Made by a program: the position numbers and the translations under genes
Source: Acephala macrosclerotiorum
Lineage: Eukaryota > Ascomycota > Leotiomycetes > Helotiales > Mollisiaceae
Assembly: GCA_014904845.1 (NCBI GenBank)
Contig: MU119478.1
Coordinates: 1-64,000, forward strand
Direction of reading: 5' to 3'
DNA length: 64,000 bases
Notes under the pieces: model-generated
The model's database searches: none
What the model saw: the letters and a program-made list of their open reading frames with translations, nothing else
Told to the model about the DNA's origin: nothing
In this document: one piece after another, positions 24,031 to 34,758 of the stretch
Numbering within the stretch: position 1 is the first letter of the stretch
Layout of the letters: each line of letters opens with the position of its first letter

Positions 24031-25859
24031 CTGATGATTCGGAATATCACCAGCACGGGTCGTTGATGTTGTCGAGAAGGTTTGTCGTGGTTTGAGAGGG
24101 CGGATTGAATTCTTTTTCCATGTGTGGGCGATTGATACTAGTGCGAAAACTAGCCGAGCTTGTGCCTTGGTGCCTTGGACGCCAGGCCGAAAGGGAGGTT
24201 CTCAATTCAGTTTTGTAGGATGTTGTTCTTTACTGTTAACAAAATTTTCTCTTTCATATTCATCTGTATTTGAAAGCTTTGATTGAATTCATCAAGTCAA
24301 ATTCATCATTTGCAACTCGAGTCAGTCAAGCACAGTATCTGATTATGTTTTAAAGCAGCTCAACTCCGGACCTTCCTCAGTTTAGAATCTGCCTCTCTGC
24401 TCACACACACATTCAGCACGATAATGAGAACATTCTTATTCGATATTCATAACATCACACTCACCAAGTGAAAAGATAGCAGTCAACGTCGTCAGACTGG
24501 GATGACGGGAAGAGAAATAATTCCGTATCACGTGCTACTATACCTACCTAAGACCACCCTGCTTAACCTGTGCTGAGGAACTTCCTTTTTGCATTTCCAA
24601 CTTTACTTTCTCTTCAACTTCCGCGTCGGCCGCCACCTAACCGCACCACATCTTCGCCCTGATATCCTACCACTAAGGTTCAATATGGGGATTTCACGAG
24701 ACGCCTTCATCACCAAGACAATATCTGGAGTTCAAATTTGGTCTGCCCGAGATGAACAAGATCGCATCTTGAAGTCTTCAAGATATCCAGAACGAAGACC
24801 GACTAGGGGATTCGAATATATCGAACAATTTGCACGCACTCTCGAATTGCCTATTGTGAGACAACAGCAGGGAAGAAAAGACTTTTTACATGAAACTGGG
24901 CATTCCGATTTATTCTCATCATCAGGCTAATTAAGTCCAGCGACTTTGTCAGGTGCCTGATATATTTAGCCGCACTTTGACGAGAAACGACCCAACCCCT
25001 AGACTACTGAGGAAGACATCTTCATGTTTAATATTTCTTTAATGTTCCCCGCGCTTTTAATATGCGGGCCTCAACATTACGACTCCAAAGTCCTCGTTCT
25101 TTTCTCCTTAGAAATCTCAAAGTAGCACAAAGGCATGCACCAATAATGCAATGCAATGGCATGTCCCTTTGATATCCTGGGTCGCTTTAATGGTGCGATT
25201 CAAATATCAGAAGACGCAATTCCATGCCCTAGACTCGTCAGGATTCAGGTACCGCGCCTCCGTGCTATGGAACCTGGAGTTCTTCCAGTTGGTATGCTCA
25301 CCCCGCAAATTCTTTTGCTGGTTCTCCTGTATCTTTTCCCGGAACAAGGCGCCGCTACCAGCAAATGAAGGCTTCCTCAAATATCCAGAACTGCCGTCCA
25401 AGTCAAAAGGCTAGCCCGGATGCTGTACCGACGGGGACAGTGGACACAAGCACCACGTCAAACTCGCCTGCCACTTTCGCTCGTTAACGCGATCGGTCTA
25501 GACCCTCCCTCGGCCAATTTGAGCATACCCCAGGAAACAAGCAACGGCTGATCTCCATTTAATGAAAAATTTGCCTTCCTGCCTTCCAGCGAAACCTCCC
25601 ATACGTGTCCAGTCAAACATTTTGTTATATGTATGATGCTGTCCGGACGGGTTTCTTGGCTGGTTTCCTGCCTTTGCGTAACCTACCCATCCCATCTCAG
25701 AATCCTTTCGTGGGCAGGATCGAGACTTTACTGCTAACCATCCAGTTCCTCACGTCTTGGTTGCGCCAAAATGAAGTCCTGAATCTTCTGGGCGTGCGCT
25801 TTTGCCACTGTTTGTCTTGAGATGTATGACAATTCTACCAAATTTCAAGTGGGGTAAAG
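24031..25859. other. Gene-poor region
   Basis: 1.8 kb. An 82-codon frame beginning at ATG 24684 (MGISRDAFITKTISG) shares six residues with the eS8 start but nothing after, so it is not called. No other supportable gene. Confidence 0.4.
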
Positions 25860-27168
25860 TTTCAAATCATCTTGAGCAGCGTTCCTATGGTTCCAGCAAA
25901 TCCGGTGACAAAGATCATACCCACGGATGCACAAGTATTCGGCATTGATGCCTTTGAAGCAGAACCGATCACCATCGCCAAATTACAAGCCCAGGGCGAG
26001 ATTGTTCTCTGTTATTTCAGCACAGGCACCTTCAAAGACTAGAGGCCAGACAAGGACAAGTTCCAAGCAGTAGACAAAGGTCCCGTCCTACCAGAGTGGA
26101 AGGGCGAGCAATGGCTCAAATTGACAAGTCAAAATGTGAGGAATATCGTGGCCACTCGAGTGCAGATGTACGCTACAAAGGGCTGTGACGCTGTAGATCC
26201 AGACAACACAGGTGCGTTGTTTATTGCTCCGACTTTGCATGGCAATGATGAATAACCCGCTGATAATCTTGTCTAGATGGCTACGTATGCTCTCTTATCA
26301 AAATGGCCTTGACTCAAGGATCATGAATCCGTATTCTGAGTTCTCCATTCCTCCACTGGCACTGACAGCTCGTAGAACAATCCCGAAGGCCAGCAGACTG
26401 TCTCAAAGCAAGAAGCGATTGACTACATCAAGTGGCTTAACAGCATTGTCACAGCCAACAATATGACGATGAGACTGAAGGACTCTCAGGGCATAATCGA
26501 TGATGTGAAAGATGTGGTCACTTTCACCGTCAATGAGCAATGCGCCTATTTCGGCGAATGCTACCTATACGGCAACTTCTTGGCACCCGGCAAGCCGGTA
26601 TATCACATCGAATCCCCAGATTTACATCCAAACAACACCATACGAGCACACGACTGTGAGCCGACCCCCTCGATCCTCCCATCAGGATTGAGCGCGGTCA
26701 TGAAAAGCAAGGATCTGGATGGAAGGGCATACTACTGCGATGGCAGTTTCGTCACAACGGATACAAAGCCGGGCGATCCTAACATACCTCCTCCGCACCC
26801 GAAATCAACTGTACGCCCATCCTCCACAAGAACCTCCTCCACAAGAACCTCCTCCACATAAAGACCAACGAGTACCAAGGGCACTTCTACATCTACAAGA
26901 TCTTCCACTACTACAAGACCGCCTTCTTGGGTTCCAACGTTTAGTACGAGGACAACTTCTACGGCGCAGTCTTCGCAGTCGGGGAATCCGAATGGATGTC
27001 AGGCGAAACATTGGGATCAGTGTGGGGGGAAGAATTGGAATGGTTGTACTGTCTGCGCCGTACGTATTCCCTACCCCGCTCTACCGACATTCGAGGCAAA
27101 AGCTAACATCTCTCAAGTCACCTTACCAATGCAAGTTCTCAAACGACTACTATTCCCAATGTCTGTGA
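25860..27168 (+). pseudogene. GH114 endo-alpha-1,4-polygalactosaminidase with C-terminal CBM1, broken
   Basis: Family GH114 hydrolyses galactosaminogalactan-type polymers. The exons (to 26211, 26277-26284, 26376-27059, 27118-27168) code FQIILSS, TDAQVFGIDAFEAEP, EIVLCYFSTGTFKD, GCDAVDPDN-DGY, TFTVNEQCAYFGECYLYG and KPVYHIESP, the successive strands of the GH114 barrel. A Ser/Thr/Pro/Arg linker then leads to HWDQCGGKNWNGCTVC and QCKFSNDYYSQCL, an unmistakable fungal CBM1 cellulose-binding module. Two in-frame stops break it: TAG at 26040-26042, where Trp is usual, and TAA at 26859-26861 in the linker. The signal peptide and first strand are not found upstream, so the 5' end is lost or too diverged. 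Confidence 0.8.
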
Positions 27169-30100
27169 TCTGTTTGCGATTTCCTCCTTGTCGGGAGGGT
27201 GGGAAAGATCACTACATTTGGTGATGGAGTTAGATGCGGGCACAAAACGACACCATAAGAGCCCGCTCACGTTGCGGTTTAGAATGGGGTGGAAAGTGAT
27301 GGCTATATATATATTCCCGGCCAAATGTACAATGCACTACCATATTTTGCGCAACTCGCGTTTCGTTCTCGTTCTTCGCCTCGTTCGCTCTCAAATTCAG
27401 CCGTCAAATTACACAGCACAGCACAGCTCAAGTGTCGAGCCAGGTAATATATAAAAAACGCCACCGGAACAAGTGGCACGCGCCGGAGGACCCCGGTACA
27501 TGAATTTCCATACTCGCACAAGACGTTTTTCCACGTGATCAATCTAAATTTCCCAACATCTGGATTGCTACCTAACTGTCGGAGCGCTAAGTCCGAGTGC
27601 TACACTCTATATTGACGCCCAAAAGATTCCTCTCCTTCTCATAATGTTGTTCCAAATTCAGATTCCGAGTTTTTCGACCTGGGGCAATGCTTGGTCCCAA
27701 AGAACGTCGCGAAAAGAGAGCTATACTTTTCCAGAAGCCTTTGGAGCTTTCTGTTGCATATCTACAAGTCAGCCTTGACAGGTTGTTCTTGACCCACTTG
27801 TTCTCACTCACGCACGCATATTTTCAAACTCTGAGGTTTTAAAAAGCTTTTGCTGCTTAGGTATGATTGCAGAGAGACATGTGACTTAGACATTGATGAG
27901 TCCAAGTGATTGCCTCAAATTAAGGTTTGATTTGAAGATATTTGAGTTTTAATGGTTTTTTGGAGACAAGTTGTGCTCAGTGTCATTGTAAGATAAAGAT
28001 ATAATTTTGGTAGCGGTGAAAGCTGATTGGATAAAGATTTGTGTGCTGTATGAGGCGAAAAGAATCTGAGGAGAATGTCTTTTATTCAAGACAAGAGTGA
28101 AATGGAGCACTTCCACGCGCTATCTATTTCTTCTATTCTCCCGGAAAAATGTACTTCTCCCTCCATTTAACGCGGGGTCTATCGACACAAGCCCAATCAC
28201 GTGCCGTGACACCAGCCGGTTTTACTTTCCGTTTCATCACCTCACGACCTCCGAACGAGCGCGAGGAGCTGACGATGACGACAGCATTACTAAAAGGTTT
28301 GCCACCATGAGATCGCTTTCAATCCAGTTCTATTTCTCGCAACATTAATGCGCTCGACCTATCCCGCCAGACTCAGCCCTATGGATGCATCCGATCTTGC
28401 TTCTTCGAGCTGCTTGTCTCTTTGAGCGAATGCGAATTATGGGGTCGGCCCCTCACGCATCTTGGATAGTTTCGCTGCTGCGGTCGTGGAGGCTTCGACC
28501 CAAACCCGACGGTGAGCCCTTCCCCTGTCCTCCCAATGAGAGCAAAGTGTTAAAGATCTGTGGAAGCTTTCAATCGCTTTGCATACAGAAATAAGATATT
28601 TCCATCAATACTTGTACGGTACATATGCGGCCCTGCTACCCTGGATGGGCTGGTGTCAGTATGCATCGTGAACAGAATCAGTCCTAGTACATGGAAGTAC
28701 TGGACACCTTACGAACCTTGGGTCACCGAGGAAACCGATCCCAGCTGAAATGACCCTTCGATCCCCACGTTCCGTGCCACGGATTTCACGTAGGGCTGAA
28801 GGGCTGAAGGAACCGAGCGCTTATTTCCATGGCTGCAGTGTGGGCTGACAGGGCGGCGGGAAACAGCGTCAACCACGACAGGATACCGCTGAAGGGAGAC
28901 CGAGTAACATTCACTCATTCGCCCGTCTAGCAAACCCATCGTTGCACAATAATCGTGTCATCAGACGCACATGGGCCGCTTCCAAGTCTTTCCCGTTGAC
29001 GCACTTCCACCTAGATTTCGGCCGCTTCCAAGTCCTTCCCAAATCAATTCATCCCAGTCTTCGATCAAAGTTCGTGTCTTCGGCGCCGGGGTCACAACAC
29101 TCTCGAACACAATCACGGAAGCTCCTTTGCATCACCGTTGTTGCACATGACACTGTTCTTGACACCTCACCTGTGCATCGCTCAGCTGTATCGTTGGGTA
29201 AATATGAACTCGGCCAATCCGAAAAACACTGCACCCGTGAGGCCCAACCCGCTCTAAAAGCAGCTTATATGAAACAAAGCTGCATCTGTAAGAGAACTAG
29301 ACCTCTCAATCCCGACGTATGCAGACGCTCAGTCAAGTCACCATGCAAGAACACCAAGGAGCTGCAAGCTGCATACCTTTCTACTCATCAGATTCGTTGC
29401 TCATAATATAGAGACGAACTCCGTGCCACTTTCACGCCTTCTAGAGACCCACAAAACTCTCCATTACACACTACATTCCTTCTGGATATACATCCGCATG
29501 AAGATTGGCTCCTGTCAGCCCGCCCCCAACATTCAAACCCCAGGCGAACGGTATTTTGACCGACCTGCTACCTTCGGCATCACTCCACATCTTCGAATAC
29601 CATGCGGTGGTCGAAAGTGCTGCATGCAAATTACGAAAATTACGGAGTTTGACAGCCCATACCCGCACTGTGCTTGACCCCTTTGTCACATGATCGCTGG
29701 GTTTCCTGCAATTATGGCTCTTAGAAGCAGTTTGTCGCGGCCCAAAGCTCCAACTCGGGTCGTCCCGGATCTATTGCCCCGTCTAGTACTCCATCCGCGG
29801 ACATTGCACTTCTTTCCTCGCTCCTTCAGCTGCCTGCCCTCGAAATTCAAATATTACCAACTCCCTTGATGGAAGCAATAGTCATTCGACCTGCCACTTC
29901 TGTAGACGATTCCACAGCCCCACAGATGGCAATCAAAATAATCAGAAGCAAGTATCCTAGCAGAGATCTTGACTGTTACAGTACGAAAAAAGATCCCTGG
30001 GTGACGCATTTTGCCTTCCTACCATGTTGACCAGGGCATAGTCAGGGGTTCAGCATGATTCCGCAGCCCTACCAAGAATCCAGTTTAGGTTTTCTGTATA

Positions 30101-30401
30101 GATCAATTTTACGACCCCCTGTTCCTAATTGGACTGCCTGATCCTTCGAATTGCCCCATGGGCTATTACGGGGTTAAGCATGATTCCGCCACTAGTTCTA
30201 GCGCAGAGCTCTGAAGCCCAAGATCTCCTCACATCGCACATTCATCTACTCACAAACACAGCTGAACCGAAGCGCCACCATGTCTGCGAAGGCTGTGCGA
30301 GTTCGAAGTGTACATATCTACAGCTCTTCAGCCAAACCTCTATAGGCGAGCCACGTGTGTTTGATCCGGAAGCTAGATCTTCTGCGCCACATTCCATATC
30401 T
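27169..30401. other. Gene-poor region
   Basis: 3.2 kb without a supportable gene on either strand. Base composition is normal, so this is not RIP debris. A short direct repeat (cgcttccaagt with tttccc or ccttccc) occurs near 28977 and 29024. Confidence 0.5.
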
Positions 30402-32650
30402 ATGGCTCCCTTTCCAGTCTCCTCTTCTCGTCCAAGATCAAGAAAACATCAAATCACGCGCAAGATTCAAATGGATAGGCTCTCTGTGCCACGGCCCACT
30501 CCGCAGAGAAAGCGGACCTCTGGGAAACATTCTCGAAACGGATGTGGTACTGTATGTATAATTCCCGCCCCGAATCTCATCCCGAAGGGGGTCGAGCTCC
30601 TCAAACATGCCTTGAGATTCGATAAGAGAGATCTCAAAAAGCTCTGTTCCTCGACTCCTACCTTTAAAACCCCATGCTAACATCTTCTAGTGTAAGCAAG
30701 TATTCCCTCATCAAGCTCTTTGAGATACGAAATTAACTTCCGAAGTAGGATTCGTAAGCTTTCCCGAATATTGATCCCGCCAAGCAACTCGAGACTTTGT
30801 TGAAAACCCCCACGAGATCCTCAACTGCAACAATCTCGGCTTCTTGTCGATATCCAACAGTGGTACCAACTAACCGTCCTTGTAGGTCGAGTAAAGTGCG
30901 ATGAAACCAGACCCGTGTAGGCCTCAAATTCTCGAGGCGTCGTTGTCTCTTCCGTGTTGTCTCTAGACCCTAGAGACTCGCACTTATTCGTGCTCATGTC
31001 CTACTACTGCTGGGATTCTCAAACTCTAGAAAGAAGTACACTGACTTCGGGCCGAGCAATAGGTGTCGGCGCTGTCAAAATTTCAAAATCACCTGCGATG
31101 GCTACAGTCGATCTCCCGGAATCTCCAGCCAAAGCGCCTTAGCTGGCGGTCTTCGAATAGCCCCAAGACCAGTGATGACGCCCTCTATCCCATCAAATCA
31201 CTCAATCATAGTCATCGATAACGAATTGGATCAACTATACTTCGCCTTATTCCGAGAGCAGCTTTCTTTTCGATTAACCGCTTCTACGAAAAGTATCCCT
31301 TTTCGCGAGCTCGTCCTTCAAGCCTCCACTATCCCATCAATTCGCCACACGACAATCGCCCTTGCAGCTCTCGCAAAGGCTCAGTCGACTCTGCAGGAAG
31401 CTGGTTCTGTTTTGTGTACTGAGTCGCCGGAGGTGAAAGCACATTGCGAGTACTCCCTTCAACAATACTCTAACGCACTTGGATTGATGAAGCACAATGT
31501 CGCAGATGGACATCAAGATTTGAGGACGACGCTGCTCACCTGCCTCCTCATTATATGTATCGAATGTATTCATGGCAACTACGCCATGGCCGGCGCCTTG
31601 CTGTCGAACGCGATGTCACTATTGAGGGACTGGAGGAACAGCTTCCCCAATGCGGCTTCACACCCTCTAGGCTTCTCGTCACCAGCTCCTCACATCATCG
31701 AAGACTCTTTGGTCCAGATAATTGGTGGACTGGAGCTTCAATCCTTCACTTTCGACGCCAAGGTTTCTCAGAAGCAGCACATCGCAGACATGGACGAAGG
31801 TTTTGACATTGTACGGAACATGCCTATGCTATTCCAGTCCGCCGAGGAGTCGCGGCTCTATCTAGAGCTCATTATTAGGAGATCGAAACACTGGATCTTT
31901 TCCTTGGGCTCGCTCTTCAGGCCGATGATCTTGGTCAACGACGAAGTTGAAAGCCCCGGTCGACGTGATTCTACCGCCTCCTACGATAGTGATGCATCTT
32001 CAATCTATAGTGTGGATGACACTGTGCAATCTCCTGGACATGAAACGGTTAACAACCGACAATCATTTTACCTTGGCGAGCTAGATCAATGGAAGGCTTC
32101 CTGGGATCACTTCGTGGCCACGACCCCAACAATAGCAGAGCCCGTTCACTTGAAAGAACAGCTCCTCGCATATAAATATGTTGCCATGGTCCTTAGAACC
32201 ATAATTCTAGGAGACGAGATGGTCTTCGATGAATATACCGATGATATGGCTGAGATATTGGACATTACGCAAGAAGTCATCACATCTTTCAGGGAGAGTC
32301 GAGACGCTACCACATTCGTAATCTTCCAGCGATGTACCATCCCATTGCACTTCATCGGCATTCATTGCAGGGTCTCCAGTGTACGACGTCGGGCTGTCCA
32401 ACTTCTCAGGTTAATCCAAGAGACGCAAGTCCTTTCTGATAGTTTGTTGATGGCACAGATTGTGGAGTATGTGATCGAGATTGAAGAGGCAGAGACGATC
32501 GATGGTCAGATTCCAGGATATGCGAGGGTCAGGCATGTTGGAGTGTCGGTCAATGTCAACGAGAAGGAAGCTAAGCTGTGCTGTCCCCATCAAGTTTTGA
32601 CACCCAATGGACCTATGGATCGAGTGGAGCGGAAGACGATCCCGTTCTGA
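30402..32650 (+). CDS. Zn2Cys6 fungal-type transcription factor
   Basis: Nuclear regulator. The C-terminal exon (31063-32650) encodes a typical fungal-specific transcription-factor domain (LYFALFREQLSF, SIPFRELVLQASTIPSIRHT, TLLTCLLIICIECIHGNY) with an acidic/Ser-rich loop (RRDSTASYDSDASSIYSVDD). The DNA-binding cluster is split. The first Cys lies at the end of an exon from ATG 30402 (SRNGCGT, to 30551), after a basic leader. CKQ follows as a micro-exon at 30691-30699, RVKCDETRPV at 30886-30916 and CRRCQNFKITCDGY at 31063 onward. Together these give all six cysteines with normal Zn2Cys6 spacing. One junction (30699 to 30886) is one base out of phase as I read it, so exact splicing or integrity there is unsettled. 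It converges on an FMN reductase. Confidence 0.7.
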
Positions 32651-33035
32651 ATGGGCGCACACATCTGCCTCATAAGGCAGAGGACCTGCGACGCGAATCA
32701 CCGCCATTCCTCGTACTGCACTTGCAGAATCTGGGAACGAGAAAGTCCCATGTTCTCGCGCCAGCGGAACCATCGACACCCATGGGCGTCTATGAATGAC
32801 GAACGGACATCCAGCCAAAGCCAAAGCGAGTCAATGGGCTAGTCTTCTGTGATGCAATGCATGTCGCAGAGGACGAGGCGAATGTCGTGGTGGAAGAAAA
32901 AAGCATAGGCCTTCAATTGTGTTGTTCGATACATGTATCATCTACCGCAACATGTCAAGTCGTGCAGAACAATGCAGATATTCTCATGGCCCAAACTCCC
33001 ACATTTGGATTACTCACCCCCTCTCATATCTCCCC
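32651..33035. other. Intergenic, between convergent genes
   Basis: 3' UTR space of the transcription factor and the FMN reductase. No other feature seen. Confidence 0.5.
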
Positions 33036-33674
33036 TTAAGCAGCAATCTTCTCATCCACCTTCTCCTCCTTCAACAAAGTCACCAACTCCTCAAACCCCT
33101 TCAACACCTCACCCTTCTGCCCCTCCCAAGCTTCCAAAGTCTTCTCTCCAATCTTCCCTTGCGCAGTCGGAAGCATCATTTCATCCTTCGCCCAAGACAA
33201 CAAGACCTTCGTATCGACAACTTTCCCTTTCATAATCACCCCGATCGCACGACTAGCTTCCTCATTCGCGAAATTCCCGCCATGGACACCATAGCTGATC
33301 GTGAAGAACGGCTTGGAAGAGAACTCATAATAAGTATAATCAAGCGCATTCTTGAATCCACCAGGCAATCCCCCGTTATACTCTGGAGTGACGAGGATAT
33401 AGGCATCGAATTTCTGGAGGGCTTTTGACCAGGCGAGGGCGGGGTGGCCGGCTGGGAGAGGAGAGGGGAGGTTCAGGGGTACCATGGCGGGGGCGGAGGG
33501 GTGGTCGAAAAGTGGGAGGTTGAAGGTTTTTACGTCGATGGTTTCGAGGGAGACGGAGGATGCGAGGGGTGAGGTTGAGAGGATCTTGGAGATGAATGTT
33601 GTTACGGCGGGGCCAGCTCGGATTGGGCGAGTAGAGGCGGTGATGAGGGCTACTTTCTTGAGTGTGGACGCCAT
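33036..33674 (-). CDS. NADPH-dependent FMN reductase family protein
   Basis: Flavodoxin-like FMN-binding oxidoreductase, 212 aa from ATG 33674, single exon. It begins with a beta strand and phosphate loop (KVALITASTRPIRAGPAV). The hallmark TPEYNGGLPGGFKNALDY binds the flavin and supports the fold. FFTISYGVHGGNFANEEA is the next conserved block. The length is normal for the family, which transfers electrons from NAD(P)H to FMN, quinones or azo compounds. The true substrate is unknown. There is no signal peptide, so it should be cytosolic. Confidence 0.88.
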   Translation of the reverse strand: MASTLKKVALITASTRPIRAGPAVTTFISKILSTSPLASSVSLETIDVKTFNLPLFDHPSAPAMVPLNLPSPLPAGHPALAWSKALQKFDAYILVTPEYNGGLPGGFKNALDYTYYEFSSKPFFTISYGVHGGNFANEEASRAIGVIMKGKVVDTKVLLSWAKDEMMLPTAQGKIGEKTLEAWEGQKGEVLKGFEELVTLLKEEKVDEKIAA

Positions 33675-34758
33675 TTTGGAAAGAATGAGAGAAGTTTTGA
33701 GTGCAGGTGTTGTTTGGTTTGGGTTTTCAAGGTGAGGCTGGCTCTTGTTTGGTACGAAAGAATTCAGCAAGTCCTAGGTACGAGCCCATACTTATACAAG
33801 ACTCCGGCACGCCATTTCCATTCCTCTCTTCCACACCGCTGGCACCTTTACACTAATGTCTCAAATGTCTCCATGTCTACCTCCGATTTTACGAATGATC
33901 ATATTGTGGCTTATAAAACCCAACTTTGATACGTACTTTCAGAAGCCTTGCAGAAAAAGTATCACAAGTTGTGTGATCTGATTGGTTCGTGAAGGCGAAG
34001 CGCGGATAGAAAGGGGGCTTAATTAGGTTGGGGAGATGTGGATGACAAAGTATTTAATGGAGGTTAATTAATGGGCTTTGTTTTGCAGATCCGGAAGAGA
34101 GAGGTTCCCGATCCGAGTCGTGCAGGTTTGTGTAAATATTTATGCCGGCAAGGAGTTGGGTTCATAAAAGAGTGTTTGGTGAGAAGATGAGTACGCTCCA
34201 CAACTATAGCATGGGGCTTGAAGGTAAAATGGAAGGGTTTTTATCACGTGACTCTCTATCCCTTTCGTGTTCTGGGGCGTTCTGGTATGTCCCACCGCTT
34301 CATTGTCTGAACTTTGGAAATCGGGCTAGGAGCATCTGGAATGTCGGTCCCTAATAAGGAAGCCTCAAGCAAGGATGCTAACAAGGAAACAGAACGCCTC
34401 GCTTGCAGCCCCTTTTCGAATCTCGGCGAGCGCCTCGCACTTGCAACTCTTTCCTAGTGTACTACAGCTTTTGATTGATTCTCACCGAAAAACTACTCCG
34501 TATTAATGCTGTGGCTGATAATTAAACCCTACTTCGACACTGAGTAGTCCTCATTGGATGGCGGTGACCATGCACATGCAAGCATGTTCAGCCGCAGCTG
34601 TCGTGGCAGGCTTTGAATGCTCCCGATATTTTCGACGGGTTACAGCCAGGAAAGACCACTTCTGCTGGAAGCACCTCGCAACATTTTGCCGGTGATCGCT
34701 GAGATTTACACTGCATACAACAACTATAACCCTTGGTTCAGCATTCAAGCCCCGAAGT
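33675..34758. other. Intergenic, upstream of the NLR gene
   Basis: 1.1 kb that presumably holds divergent promoters for the FMN reductase and the NLR. No other feature recognised. Confidence 0.5.

Noticed and set aside
24684..24930. 82-codon frame beginning MGISRDAF, like the eS8 start
   Set aside because: Similarity stops after six residues; no S8 sequence follows and no other family motif is visible, so a duplicate S8 fragment is not supported.
28942..29406. 154-codon frame in the gene-poor region
   Set aside because: It opens with TTG, has no ATG near the start and no recognisable domain.
31002..31100. An alternative frame around 31005-31062 that looked like a zinc cluster with three cysteines replaced
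   Set aside because: The exon at 30886-30916 (RVKCDETRPV) spliced to 31063 gives the normal motif with all cysteines, so the degenerate reading is an intron.
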